Positions 17,435 to 28,167 are shown, counted from the first letter of the stretch. The stretch is DNA of 64,000 bases from an uncultured Prevotellaceae bacterium (GCA_902767775.1 CACXIP010000005.1:62001-126000); one strand, 5' to 3'. Translations and numbers: made by a program. The notes: a model not told the origin generated them from the sequence alone.

Positions 17435-20026
17435 TTACATGCCCAACTTCTCCATCTCAAGAGAAGCCCAGATGAAGGGTCCCACTCCCTTGGCGTCGTT
17501 GTCGCGCACAGGTTCGCTCAAATAATAATCATACGAACCGTCGCGGCGCTTGTTCTCCTTAGCCGTGGCTTTGGGATTGATTTTCTTCAGGGCAGCCTCC
17601 ACCTGTGGACTGATGCCGGGTCCCAGACCAGCCACAGAACAACATGAGGTAAGCGAGATGGTCTTGTCGGGGTTGACGCGAATGAAGTTCTTGATAATGC
17701 CGTTGTATGCCTTCACACCGGCGTCAAGATATTTCTTGTCGGTGAGGTAACCTTTGTTGTAGGCTTTGAGCAAGACATAGGCGAACATCGAAGAACAGGT
17801 GGACTCGAGGTAGTTGCCCTTGCCTTCGGGTGTATCCATCACCTGGTACCACACACCGGTTTTCTTGTCCTGCCATTTGATGACGGCGTCGAGGTCCTTG
17901 CGGAGCAGGTCGATGAGTTCACCACGGCGGGCATAGTCCTCGGGTATGGCATCAAGCAGTTCCACCAATGCCATGGTGTACCAGCCCTGGGCACGCCCCC
18001 AGCAATGCTGGCTCAGTCCGGTCTGCTTGTCTGCCCAGAACATATTGCGGTTCTCGTCATAGGCATGGCGGTTGAGTCCGGTCTTGGGGTCGAAGGTGCG
18101 GTCGTAGGTCGTACTGATTTGGTTGACGGCGTCATCATAGATTTTGACGGCTTTCTTGGGTTTGAACAGGGTGCGTGCGGTGAGGGCACGATAGGGCAAT
18201 CCCATGAAGATGCCGTCGAGCCATACCTGATAGGCGTAGATGGCCTTATGCCAATAGACATGGTCGGCAACGGTGCGAGGCTGTTTGTCGAGTTGCTTCA
18301 GCATCGTCTTCATGGCGATGAGGTTCTTGGCTTCGGGATAGAGTTGGTACATACGGGTGACGAAGTGGCCGGTACGGATATTGTCGAGGTTGTAGTCGAG
18401 CATCTCATATCCGCGTATGTTGCCCTTGGCGTCGATCATGGTGTCGGTGTAGAGTTTGCAGTAGTCGAGGATTTCCTTTCCCCCATGCGCGAGATAGGTG
18501 TCGAGCATGGCTTCCAATTCGATACCCATCACATAGCTCCACTTGGGACGGTTGGAGAAATCGAGCAGGTAAGACTTCGGCACACGCTTCATCTCAGAGT
18601 AGGTGAGCCACTCGCTGTAGTTCTTGTATGGTTTCTCGGTGAGCAGGGTCGACCCGTTGACCACCACGTTGTCGATATGCAGGTCGTGGCTCTTGCCGGT
18701 GCGCTTGAGTCCCTCATCCTGCACGCCATCAAAGCGGCAGTTGCGCACATGGATATCGTAGATGTTGTCGGCATCGCTGAGTCCGTTGAGCAACAGTCCG
18801 TATCTGCTCTTCTGGCAGGTGACGTCCTCCATATAGACGTTGCGCACGGTTGGGTTGAAACCACGGCAGCAGTTCTCCTTGGGCTCATAGTCAAGGTTGA
18901 TGCGCATGACAGCCTCACGGCACTGTCCCACCTTCACCTTGCGCATAAAAATATTCTCGATGACTCCACCGCGGCATGAGTTGGTCTTGATGCGCAGCAC
19001 GCGGTCGAGGTTGGGGGAATCCATCTCGCAGTTCTCCACATAGACATTGCGGCATCCGCCGGAGATTTCCGAACCGATGACCACTCCGCCGTGACCATCC
19101 TGCATCTCACAGTTGCGCACGATGATGTTCTGGCTGGGGATGTTCCAACGGCGGCCGTCGTTGTTGCGGCCGCTCTTGATGGCGATGCAGTCGTCGCCGG
19201 TGTGGAAGATGCAGTTCTCTATCAGCACGCGGTCACACGACTCAGGGTCGCAGCCGTCGCCATTGGGTCCCTCGTTCCATATCTTCAGTCCACGCACGGT
19301 GATATCGTTGCTCAGCAGGGGATGCACCACCCAGAATGGAGAGCGGAGCAGGGTGACGTCCTCAAGGAGGATGCCGTCACATTTGTAGAGGTTGATGAGC
19401 TGAGGACGGAGCCCCTTGCCCAAGCCGAACTTTCTCTCGCTCACGTCGATGCCGTCCTCTGCCATGCGGAGCAGTTGCAGACGTGTCTCTTTCTGATGCT
19501 CCGTGAGGTCGGGTGTCCATCCGAATGTGTCTTTGCCGCACATCTTCCACCATGTGTCATTGCTGCCGTTACCGTCGATGGTGCCTTTGCCGGTGATGGC
19601 GACATCAGTCTCACCATATGCATAGATACAGGGTGAATAGTTCCATACGTCGATGCCCTCCCAACGGGTGAGCACAAGGGGATAGAGTTTGGTGTCAAAG
19701 GCGAAGAGCAAGGTGGCGTCTTTCTCGACCACGAGGTTGACATGGCTCTTCAGGCGGATGGCTCCGGTCTGCCAGGTGCCAGCGGGAACGACCACACGTC
19801 CACCTCCTGCCTTGGAACAGGCATCAATGGCTTTGTTGATAGCGGCTTGGTTCTTGGCTGGCGTGGCTGTGGTGGATGCTCCGTACTTCGTGATGTCAAA
19901 GCTCTTGTCGGGGAAGGTAACCTGTCGGATGCTCTTCTCGATGGCAGCGTAGTCGGTGCTCCACCCCTGGGCCATCATCGTCAGGGGGAACAGCATACAC
20001 AGCAGCAGTGATTTCAGATGTCTCAT
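17435..20026 (-). CDS. GH28 polygalacturonase fused to GH105 hydrolase
   Basis: An 863-residue secreted enzyme with two catalytic halves. Residues 1-20 are a signal peptide. Residues about 35-475 form a GH28 beta-helix with the catalytic Asp motifs GPNGDGCDP (near 257), TGDDCIAIKSGR (near 278), DGHGG (near 311) and RIKT (near 344). Residues about 490-863 form an (alpha/alpha)6 GH105/GH88-type domain, with YQVWLDGIFMG near 600 and CWGRAQGWY near 676. GH28 cuts polygalacturonate; GH105 removes unsaturated galacturonyl groups left by pectate or rhamnogalacturonan lyases. In one chain they could take pectic fragments to monomers. A good promoter lies 94 bp upstream. The gene stands next to the protease and CE8-like genes and away from the RG-II operon. 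Confidence 0.88.
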   Translation of the reverse strand: MRHLKSLLLCMLFPLTMMAQGWSTDYAAIEKSIRQVTFPDKSFDITKYGASTTATPAKNQAAINKAIDACSKAGGGRVVVPAGTWQTGAIRLKSHVNLVVEKDATLLFAFDTKLYPLVLTRWEGIDVWNYSPCIYAYGETDVAITGKGTIDGNGSNDTWWKMCGKDTFGWTPDLTEHQKETRLQLLRMAEDGIDVSERKFGLGKGLRPQLINLYKCDGILLEDVTLLRSPFWVVHPLLSNDITVRGLKIWNEGPNGDGCDPESCDRVLIENCIFHTGDDCIAIKSGRNNDGRRWNIPSQNIIVRNCEMQDGHGGVVIGSEISGGCRNVYVENCEMDSPNLDRVLRIKTNSCRGGVIENIFMRKVKVGQCREAVMRINLDYEPKENCCRGFNPTVRNVYMEDVTCQKSRYGLLLNGLSDADNIYDIHVRNCRFDGVQDEGLKRTGKSHDLHIDNVVVNGSTLLTEKPYKNYSEWLTYSEMKRVPKSYLLDFSNRPKWSYVMGIELEAMLDTYLAHGGKEILDYCKLYTDTMIDAKGNIRGYEMLDYNLDNIRTGHFVTRMYQLYPEAKNLIAMKTMLKQLDKQPRTVADHVYWHKAIYAYQVWLDGIFMGLPYRALTARTLFKPKKAVKIYDDAVNQISTTYDRTFDPKTGLNRHAYDENRNMFWADKQTGLSQHCWGRAQGWYTMALVELLDAIPEDYARRGELIDLLRKDLDAVIKWQDKKTGVWYQVMDTPEGKGNYLESTCSSMFAYVLLKAYNKGYLTDKKYLDAGVKAYNGIIKNFIRVNPDKTISLTSCCSVAGLGPGISPQVEAALKKINPKATAKENKRRDGSYDYYLSEPVRDNDAKGVGPFIWASLEMEKLGM

Positions 20027-20119
20027 GTTGATTTTTTGATTTGCTTTTGTTTATAGATTGGATTGTTCTTGGTGTGCCTTGGTGTCTTGGCTGAAATGGC
20101 AGCCAAAATATCTTTTTTG

Positions 20120-20150
20120 CAAAGATAGTGCAAATCAGACGCAATGCAAA
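20120..20150 (-). promoter_or_regulatory. Promoter of the GH28-GH105 gene
   Basis: Minus strand: TTTG at 20150-20147, 19-bp spacer, TATCTTTG at 20127-20120. A near-ideal Bacteroidetes promoter that would give an untranslated leader of about 85 nt. Confidence 0.75.
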
Positions 20151-20370
20151 ACAAAACACGAAGTTTTTGTTTTCCAATTTCTCTTCCACCTCACATGCAG
20201 GGAGTAATGAGGCATTCCTGTAGGCTTTTACTCTTTTCTTCCGCAAGGCCAAGATTAACCGCCAATTCTTTGGAACTGGTCGATGCTTGTGCTATAACGT
20301 TTTTACTGTTTACGTTAACATAAATGGCAAATTTAACTGCTTTAGCCATTGCGGTTTAAGTATTATTGAT

Positions 20371-20378
20371 TATATTTG
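20371..20378 (+). promoter_or_regulatory. -7 element for the small membrane protein gene
   Basis: TATATTTG followed by CA, 19 bp before the ATG at 20398. A -33 TTTG is not clear (ATTG near 20348). The position supports the ATG at 20398 over an in-frame upstream start at 20287. Confidence 0.55.
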
Positions 20379-20397
20379 CACTGTAAACAATATCATC

Positions 20398-20613
20398 ATG
20401 GAAGGAAGAAAGTCAAGACATATCAGAGCCACCGTCTATTTGGTAATAGCAAACGTCTGTATGCTGCTGCTTTTATATGGCCTGTTTTTCGATGCCATTG
20501 AGTATTCTTTTTTTGGATTTCTCGGGGCTGCCTTTTTCTTCTTCCTCGGAATATTTACCGCTTCTGATGAATTGAATGAGGGAGATTTTCACGGCAAGCA
20601 CATGGATGTTTGA
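20398..20613 (+). CDS. Small two-helix membrane protein, unknown
   Basis: A 71-residue protein with a short basic N-terminus (MEGRKSRHIR), two hydrophobic segments (about 11-31 and 35-53) and an acidic tail rich in Asp, Glu and His. I do not recognise a family. It has its own -7 promoter element ending 19 bp upstream. The opposite strand from about 20750 to 20473 is also open and reads like an amphipathic helical protein with an internal stop near its start; the hydrophobic pattern and the promoter favour the plus-strand gene. It may be a minor inner-membrane protein; no function can be given. Confidence 0.5.
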   Translation: MEGRKSRHIRATVYLVIANVCMLLLLYGLFFDAIEYSFFGFLGAAFFFFLGIFTASDELNEGDFHGKHMDV

Positions 20614-20723
20614 CTCCCCCACAAGCCGTTCAAACCGCTTCCTCGCCTCTTCTGCCGACACCTTGGGTGCTTCGGCCTTTTTTTGCTCTTCTCCCAGGGA
20701 AAGGGAAGCAGCTTCTCTGGCTA

Positions 20724-20754
20724 GTAACTTTGCTTCTGCAAAGCGAAGTTACTC
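20724..20754. repeat. Palindromic REP-like element
   Basis: AGTAACTTTGC (20724-20734) and GCGAAGTTACT (20744-20754) form an 11-bp inverted repeat with one mismatch, followed by CTCGGCATA. A second, perfect palindrome (AAAGAAC-AA-GTTCTTT) lies at about 20770-20785. The AAAGCGA and CTCGGCATA words recur in the larger palindromic element at 58076-58150. Confidence 0.5.
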
Positions 20755-20784
20755 CATCTCGGCATAAAAAAAGAACAAGTTCTT

Positions 20785-20815
20785 TTTGTTCTGCTCTCGA
20801 CTTTCCGTAACTTTG
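20785..20815 (+). promoter_or_regulatory. Promoter of the DUF4250 gene
   Basis: TTTG at 20785-20788, 19-bp spacer, TAACTTTG at 20808-20815, 31 bp before the ATG at 20846. Strong match to the Bacteroidetes consensus. Confidence 0.75.
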
Positions 20816-20845
20816 CCCCGTATTTTCGTAAAGGAAGAGAAGAAT

Positions 20846-21094
20846 ATGGATTACCTGCCCAAAGACCCGGCCATTTTGGTGTCAAGCGTCAACATGCTCC
20901 TGCGTGATGAGGAGTTCGACACGTTGGAGTCGTTGTGCTATGCGTTCAACAGAGAGCCAGAGGAAGTGAGGAACTATCTCTTTTCCCATGGTTTCGTGTG
21001 GAGTGAGGACCAAAAGCAGTTCAGGCCGATAGGCTACGATGATGCCACGGTCACTGGCAAAGAGGAAGAATCAACTAAAGGGAAAGAATGGTGA
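20846..21094 (+). CDS. DUF4250 domain-containing protein
   Basis: An 82-residue cytoplasmic protein that opens MDYLPKDPAILVSSVNMLLR, the typical start of the DUF4250 family, followed by a helix-turn-helix-like stretch (DTLESLCYAFNREPEEVRNYL). The family is small and common in Bacteroidetes and Firmicutes, with no established role that I know of. The ATG at 20846 is chosen over an in-frame upstream start because the promoter at 20785-20815 lies between them. The next gene starts inside the last codons (21088), so the two are co-transcribed. Confidence 0.75.
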   Translation: MDYLPKDPAILVSSVNMLLRDEEFDTLESLCYAFNREPEEVRNYLFSHGFVWSEDQKQFRPIGYDDATVTGKEEESTKGKEW

Positions 21095-21333
21095 CGAAAG
21101 ACAGCATAGAGACCGCCTACAGTTTCCTGCACCAGAAGCGGAACGTGTATGTCCATTCCACCATGGAATGGCAGCGCGATGACATCGAGTATGCCGTCGC
21201 CTCATTCGTTGATGAGATGAGTAGAGAATTATTGGAGGTCATCTCCCAAGGCAGGAGTGATTTCTTGAAAGACCATGAGAAGTTTGGTGATGACATCACG
21301 CTTGCAGTGCAGCAGCTGGAACAGCTGTTATGA
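21088..21333 (+). CDS. Hypothetical protein coupled to DUF4250 gene
   Basis: An 81-residue soluble, mostly helical protein (MVTKDSIETAYSFLHQKRNV at the start, VQQLEQLL at the end). It overlaps the DUF4250 gene by 7 bp, which implies coupled translation and a shared role. The charged helices and the absence of a signal peptide suggest a cytoplasmic partner. I do not recognise a family and give no function. The ECF promoter at 21371 begins 38 bp downstream. Confidence 0.6.
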   Translation: MVTKDSIETAYSFLHQKRNVYVHSTMEWQRDDIEYAVASFVDEMSRELLEVISQGRSDFLKDHEKFGDDITLAVQQLEQLL

Positions 21334-21370
21334 ATGGGAGGTGATTTTGGTAAAAAAAGAATGTTTTTCA

Positions 21371-21400
21371 TGTAATAATTCCAACCTTTGTCGGTCTATT
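21371..21400 (+). promoter_or_regulatory. ECF-type promoter, copy 1 (own sigma gene)
   Basis: TGTAATAATTCC with CGGTCTATT 16 bp further on. The 27 bp from 21371 match 22321-22347 at 22 positions. The -35-like GTAATAAT and -10-like GGTCT boxes fit an ECF promoter and not TAnnTTTG, and it sits directly before the sigma gene, as in autoregulated ECF loci. Confidence 0.65.
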
Positions 21401-21408
21401 ATGTAGTT

Positions 21409-21930
21409 ATGACAGACAGGGAACTTGTAAACAAAGTGCTTGGCAGCGGCGACCAGCGTTGTTTTGCTGAGATTGTGAAACGCTATTCGGGAATGGTTTT
21501 CTCGAAGACGCTGTCCATTGTGCGACGTGAGGAACTCGCCAAGGAGGTGACCCAGCAGACCTTCATCCGTGCCTACGAGCGGTTGGCTTACTGGCGCAAA
21601 GACTCGCTTGGTCCGTGGCTCATCACCATTGCCATCCACACTGCACTTAACGAATTGGAGCGCGAACGCAAAACTCAGGGACGTACCCTACCCTCTTCAT
21701 CCTCCAATAATGAGTATGATGCTGACCATGAAGCCCTTCTGCAACGTATGGAGAAGGCTGTCGAAACCCTTCCCGAGCAAGACCGCCAACTCATCCGCAT
21801 GCACTATTACCAGCAAGTGAAGACCGACGAGATAGCCCGGCAGACAGGACTCTCGCAGTCGAACGTCCTTGTCCGTCTTCATCGCATCCGTGACAAATTG
21901 CGCAAGATGATGTCATCGGAAAGCCAATAA
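21409..21930 (+). CDS. ECF RNA polymerase sigma factor
   Basis: A 173-residue sigma-70 family protein of the extracytoplasmic-function class. Region 2 is near residues 20-85 (FAEIVKRYSGMVFSKTLSIV, EVTQQTFIRAYERL), and region 4 near 110-168 carries the helix-turn-helix MHYYQQVKTDEIARQTGLSQ. The ATG at 21409 is chosen; an in-frame TTG at 21388 lies within the promoter. With the -10 box at about 21393-21399 the mRNA would have almost no leader. A small membrane protein, a candidate anti-sigma factor, follows after 32 bp, and the promoter motif is repeated beyond it. Probably controls an envelope-stress response; the trigger is unknown. Confidence 0.9.
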   Translation: MTDRELVNKVLGSGDQRCFAEIVKRYSGMVFSKTLSIVRREELAKEVTQQTFIRAYERLAYWRKDSLGPWLITIAIHTALNELERERKTQGRTLPSSSSNNEYDADHEALLQRMEKAVETLPEQDRQLIRMHYYQQVKTDEIARQTGLSQSNVLVRLHRIRDKLRKMMSSESQ

Positions 21931-21962
21931 AGTATTGCCCACATCAAATAAAACGAAATAAC

Positions 21963-22325
21963 ATGGAAAAAGATATCAATAACATTCTTACCGACGAACA
22001 GCTTGACGACCTTATCCAGCAGTCGTTCGCTCGCCAACAGACCGTTGATGAAATCAATGTAGCCGTGATGGGCCAACTGCGTCGGGCCACACGCCGCCGC
22101 AAGTTTCTGCAATGGGGAAGGATGATTGTTTTTGCCTTCGGCCTTCCCTTGTTGCTGTTCTTGTTCGGCTGGCTCCTATGGATGTCCGTCAGTCAGCAGG
22201 AGGCCCCTCTGTTCTCCATCTTCCATTTCCAGGTGTCCGTCTTCGCATGCCTGCTGATTCCCATTGGCGCGATGCTGTATGCCAGTTGGCATGCCATTGA
22301 AAATTTTTCTCTCGGTGAAGTGTAA
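21963..22325 (+). CDS. Membrane protein, candidate anti-sigma factor
   Basis: A 120-residue protein with a soluble acidic N-terminal part (about 1-45, NNILTDEQLDDLIQQSFARQ), a basic RRATRRRKF stretch, and two transmembrane segments (about 52-75 and 89-108). A cytoplasmic N-terminal helix bundle followed by membrane anchoring, directly behind an ECF sigma gene, is the usual layout of anti-sigma factors, but no zinc-binding ZAS motif (HxxxCxxC) is present. So the role is inferred from position. Its stop codon lies inside the second ECF promoter copy. Confidence 0.6.
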   Translation: MEKDINNILTDEQLDDLIQQSFARQQTVDEINVAVMGQLRRATRRRKFLQWGRMIVFAFGLPLLLFLFGWLLWMSVSQQEAPLFSIFHFQVSVFACLLIPIGAMLYASWHAIENFSLGEV

Positions 22326-22350
22326 TAATCTCCACCCTTGCCGGTCTTAA
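22321..22350 (+). promoter_or_regulatory. ECF-type promoter, copy 2
   Basis: TGTAATAATCTCC with CCGGTCTTAA, closely matching the motif at 21371-21400. It overlaps the stop codon of the candidate anti-sigma gene and would start transcription about 65 nt before the next gene at 22420. Confidence 0.6.
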
Positions 22351-22419
22351 TAGTGAACAACATCCAGAACCGGTTCAAGAGTTAGCAACAAAAACATTAA
22401 CAATTAAATCATAAAAGTC

Positions 22420-22800
22420 ATGCAAGAATCTCCAATAGCTTTAGCAGCAGTCATCATGTCGATGCTCATCCCCATCTGTGGTATTATCTTCGGATGCTTG
22501 GTAGCCATCCGCCAAAAGAAGAGCGACGCCGAGATACGCCGAACACTCATTGAGAATCATACCGACGTAGAAACCACCAAGGCCATTCTGGCGGAACGGG
22601 AAAAGAAATCAGATAAGTATTCCTCCCTTCGTGGCGCTTTGGTCCTTATCGGAGTTGGGCTCGGTGCCCTTGCCGACTACCTGCTTGATATCAATGGCCT
22701 CTTTTTCTGGTTTGTCATCGCCTTTGGCGTAGGAGTAGGTTTGCTCGTCTCCTTCTTTATTGAGCAGAATCTCCGGAAAAAAGAGTCTGAGAAAGAGTAG
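22420..22800 (+). CDS. DUF6249-like small membrane protein
   Basis: A 126-residue protein: a first hydrophobic segment (about 5-28, AVIMSMLIPICGIIFGCLV), a charged helical loop (RQKKSDAEIRRTLIENH), two more membrane segments (about 69-85 and 91-112), and a Lys/Glu-rich end. It resembles the DUF6249 family found beside ECF sigma genes in Bacteroidetes. It is preceded by the second ECF promoter copy, so it should be a direct target of the sigma factor at 21409. The molecular function is unknown. A nine-base tandem repeat and a strong terminator follow its stop. Confidence 0.6.
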   Translation: MQESPIALAAVIMSMLIPICGIIFGCLVAIRQKKSDAEIRRTLIENHTDVETTKAILAEREKKSDKYSSLRGALVLIGVGLGALADYLLDINGLFFWFVIAFGVGVGLLVSFFIEQNLRKKESEKE

Positions 22801-22843
22801 TCAGACAAGTCAGACGAGTCAGACAGGTCCGACAAGTCCGACG
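22799..22843 (+). repeat. Nine-base tandem repeat after the ECF target gene
   Basis: Five units of the type GTCAGACAA/GTCAGACGA/GTCCGACAA between the stop codon and the terminator. The last units diverge (TCC for TCA). It is non-coding on the plus strand and looks like a slippage-generated microsatellite. Confidence 0.75.
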
Positions 22844-22857
22844 GCTCATCAGCATAG

Positions 22858-22903
22858 GTCATCCCCACATCTTCAGGCGAGATGTGGGGATGGCCTTTTT
22901 TTG
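22858..22903 (+). terminator. Strong rho-independent terminator
   Basis: Arms 22860-22872 and 22880-22892 pair over 13 bp (CATCCCCACATCT with its complement), with a 7-nt loop, followed by GCC and seven T. It ends the ECF unit and separates it from the convergent GH2 gene. Confidence 0.9.
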
Positions 22904-22918
22904 TAGGGAATGGCAGTT

Positions 22919-26071
<3,153 letters not shown>

Positions 26072-26368
26072 TCACCACTGGAGAATTCTTGCCATCAGAC
26101 TTTTCCGTCTTGTGGCTTTTCGGCTTTTTCCGCCACCAAAACGGTTGTAGAGCTTCCAGGCCAGCAGGATGCCGTCGAACAGGGTGGCACCGGTGGTCAT
26201 GAAGGTGGTGACCCGCTTTGACGGTGCATTGCTCTTGGGCTTGTGAAACAGAGTGTTCCACTGAGTCTTCATCAACGTGTTGCTGTCTTGCAGCTGCGCA
26301 TTCAGTTCTGCCTTTCGGGCACGGATGTCGTCAAGCGACTTGTATGTGTTTGGAGATGATGTGGGCAT
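26072..26368 (-). CDS. Small protein of the YtxH/holin-like cluster, unknown
   Basis: A 98-residue protein: a helical N-terminal half (YKSLDDIRARKAELNAQLQD), a Ser/Lys-rich middle, one weak hydrophobic segment (about 53-72, TTFMTTGATLFDGILLAWKL) and a strongly basic end. It begins 6 bp after the holin-like gene and is the third gene of the 26953-26072 unit. I recognise no domain. Its position suggests a role at the inner membrane with the two upstream proteins. Confidence 0.65.
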   Translation of the reverse strand: MPTSSPNTYKSLDDIRARKAELNAQLQDSNTLMKTQWNTLFHKPKSNAPSKRVTTFMTTGATLFDGILLAWKLYNRFGGGKSRKATRRKSLMARILQW

Positions 26369-26374
26369 TCTGCT

Positions 26375-26725
26375 TCATTTGCTTAGTAATAGTTCTGCAA
26401 GGAATCTCACAAGAGGCTTCTCAATCCAACTGCGCCGTTTGGCGATAAAGAGGATGAGCAGCAGCAGATAGGCTCCGGCGACAATGACGAACGCCCATAC
26501 TGTTCCCACCACTGGGGCAAGAGCGTATGCGATGGCAAACGACACGTAGATGAGCATCAGCAGCACGATGAAGAACACGATAAAAGTGATGGTGGCTATC
26601 GTCAGCAGCCGCACCACCTTCTCGATGATGTCGAGTTTAACGTATTCCGACTTCACGCCGATGTAGCGCTTGGCAGATTCCACCAGTTGCGCTATGGTCT
26701 CTATGTTGTTGTCGCTGGACAGCAT
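26375..26725 (-). CDS. Holin-superfamily-like membrane protein (PF07332 type)
   Basis: A 116-residue protein with a charged amphipathic N-terminal helix (about 6-38, AQLVESAKRYIGVKSEYVKL) and two hydrophobic segments (about 40-68 and 72-94), the pattern of the phage_holin_3_6 family found in many bacterial chromosomes. It is not evidence of a prophage: no phage gene is near. It lies 12 bp after the YtxH gene and 6 bp before a small unknown gene, a common Bacteroidetes trio probably related to envelope stress or membrane organisation. Confidence 0.7.
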   Translation of the reverse strand: MLSSDNNIETIAQLVESAKRYIGVKSEYVKLDIIEKVVRLLTIATITFIVFFIVLLMLIYVSFAIAYALAPVVGTVWAFVIVAGAYLLLLILFIAKRRSWIEKPLVRFLAELLLSK

Positions 26726-26737
26726 GGTGGCACGGTT

Positions 26738-26953
26738 TTACTCCTCAGCGGTAGCGGCATCCTTGATGTCGTCCACCAAGTCTTCCATGTCCTTGCGGTT
26801 GATGTTGATGTTGTGCTTCTTCAAAAAGTCCTGAACGGTGTCTGAAATACGGGTGCGGGTGTCTGTTCCCTTGTCGGGAGCCATGAGGATACCGAGAGCT
26901 GCGCCTGCCAGGGCACCGCCAATAAATGCACCAATGTAACTGAGCTGTTTCAT
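26738..26953 (-). CDS. YtxH domain-containing protein
   Basis: A 71-residue protein with a Gly/Ala-rich membrane segment (IGAFIGGALAGAALGILMAP), the hallmark of YtxH-type general-stress proteins, then a charged helical tail ending in DDIKDAATAEE. First gene of the small cluster reading toward 26072. A TACATTTG element on the minus strand (27052-27045) could be its promoter. Related proteins are induced by stress in other bacteria; the biochemical role is unknown. Confidence 0.75.
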   Translation of the reverse strand: MKQLSYIGAFIGGALAGAALGILMAPDKGTDTRTRISDTVQDFLKKHNININRKDMEDLVDDIKDAATAEE

Positions 26954-27044
26954 AATTGTGATATTTGTTGGTTAATAATGGTTATGTTGCCTGCGAAGAG
27001 CCCTTCAAAGGAAGGGTGATGACGCGTAAGGCGGTTTTCGAAAG

Positions 27045-27052
27045 CAAATGTA
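27045..27052 (-). promoter_or_regulatory. Candidate -7 element for the YtxH cluster
   Basis: TACATTTG followed by C on the minus strand, about 92 bp before the YtxH start. A proper -33 TTTG is not evident, so the call rests on the -7 match alone. Confidence 0.4.
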
Positions 27053-27235
27053 CTAATTATTTTCAAAACATCCCCTTTTTGTCCGTCATTTTTTGTTAAA
27101 AATGTTGTATTTTGCAAGTTTAACAAACTTTATATACCTTGAGGGGTGGATTTTGTTTGTTTTTGTGTAATTTCGCCCGTGAAATAGAATATGTGTGACA
27201 ATCTTACTTATTTAATTATCAATAATCTTAAGAAA

Positions 27236-27742
27236 ATGAAGAAGTACATGGTTATCTGCGCAGGGCTCTGTGTGGCTCTCGCTATCAGTAGTTGCAAGTC
27301 CAAGGAAAGTGCCTACAGAAAAGCCTATGACAAGGCTAAAGCTCAGGACGCCGCCAATGTGACCGACAACAGCGGTTATGACGACACTCCTGTGGTCACC
27401 CCATTCGTCGACACTCCCGTGACCGACAACAACAATTACAACAATAACAACAACAATTACGACAACGTGTCGGTGCGCACCGAGAATGTCAGCGTGGTCA
27501 ACGGCTCAGGTCTGAAGGCATACAGCGTGGTGGTGGGCTCTTTCTCCGTCAGGTCGAATGCCGACAACCTCGTCTCACGCCTGCGCTCACAGGGATACGA
27601 CGCACAGTTGGCTTACAACTCAGCCCGCGACATGTATCGTGTGGTTGCCTCAACTTATGCTGACAAGGGAAGTGCCGTGCAGAGCCGCAACAACCTGCGC
27701 AACACCTATCCCGATGCCTGGCTCCTCTTCTACGGACAATAA
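27236..27742 (+). CDS. SPOR domain lipoprotein
   Basis: A 168-residue protein with a lipoprotein signal (MKKYMVICAG...ISSCKSKES, Cys near 19), a flexible linker with a run of Asn/Tyr (about 63-78) and a C-terminal SPOR domain (about 95-168, KAYSVVVGSFSVRSNADNLV, ending WLLFYGQ). SPOR domains bind septal peptidoglycan stripped of stem peptides, so the protein probably acts at division or in wall remodelling. The ATG at 27236 gives the lipoprotein signal at the N-terminus; an upstream in-frame ATG at 27191 would bury it. RuvX starts 8 bp later. Confidence 0.85.
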   Translation: MKKYMVICAGLCVALAISSCKSKESAYRKAYDKAKAQDAANVTDNSGYDDTPVVTPFVDTPVTDNNNYNNNNNNYDNVSVRTENVSVVNGSGLKAYSVVVGSFSVRSNADNLVSRLRSQGYDAQLAYNSARDMYRVVASTYADKGSAVQSRNNLRNTYPDAWLLFYGQ

Positions 27743-27750
27743 TATCCCGC

Positions 27751-28167
27751 GTGGCCAGAATCCTGTCGGTTGATTACGGCAAGAAACGCACCGGTTTGGC
27801 TGTCACCGACCCGCTTCAGCTCATAGCAGGCGGGTTGGCGACAGTTGCTACATCCCAGTTGATGGAGTGGTTGCGCAGCTATCTTGCCCGCGAGGAGGTG
27901 GAACTGATTGTGGTGGGTGAACCTAAGCAGCCCAACGGACAGCCCAGTGAGAACCTTCCGAGGGTGATGGCTTTCGTCAAGAAGTTGGAGAAGGAGTTTC
28001 CGATGATACCCGTCAGGCTCTATGACGAGCGGTTTACATCGGTGATGGCGCATCATGCGATGATTGACGGCGGACTGCGCCGCAAGGCAAGGCAGGACAA
28101 GGCTCTCGTTGACGAAATCAGTGCGACCATCATCCTTCAGAGTTATATGGAATCAAGAAGAAAATGA
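27751..28167 (+). CDS. ruvX: Holliday junction resolvase RuvX/YqgF
   Basis: A 138-residue RNase H-fold protein beginning RILSVDYGKKRTGLAVTD, the diagnostic metal-binding Asp motif of YqgF/RuvX, with VVGEPKQPNG near 52 and YDERFTSVMA near 91. In other bacteria YqgF trims the 5' end of pre-16S rRNA and was proposed as a Holliday junction resolvase. GTG start at 27751, 8 bp after the SPOR gene. Overlaps the peptide deformylase gene by 4 bp, a frequent Bacteroidetes arrangement. Confidence 0.92.
   Translation: MARILSVDYGKKRTGLAVTDPLQLIAGGLATVATSQLMEWLRSYLAREEVELIVVGEPKQPNGQPSENLPRVMAFVKKLEKEFPMIPVRLYDERFTSVMAHHAMIDGGLRRKARQDKALVDEISATIILQSYMESRRK

Larger units (their letters stand above)
20027..20397. 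other. Divergent intergenic region, 371 bp
   Basis: Between the minus-strand GH28-GH105 gene and the plus-strand small membrane protein gene. It holds one promoter in each direction (20120-20150 minus, 20371-20378 plus). I see no further gene, RNA or repeat in it. Confidence 0.7.

Noticed and set aside
26375..26725. Prophage holin
   Set aside because: No lysin, structural or integrase genes nearby; the family is common as a chromosomal envelope protein.
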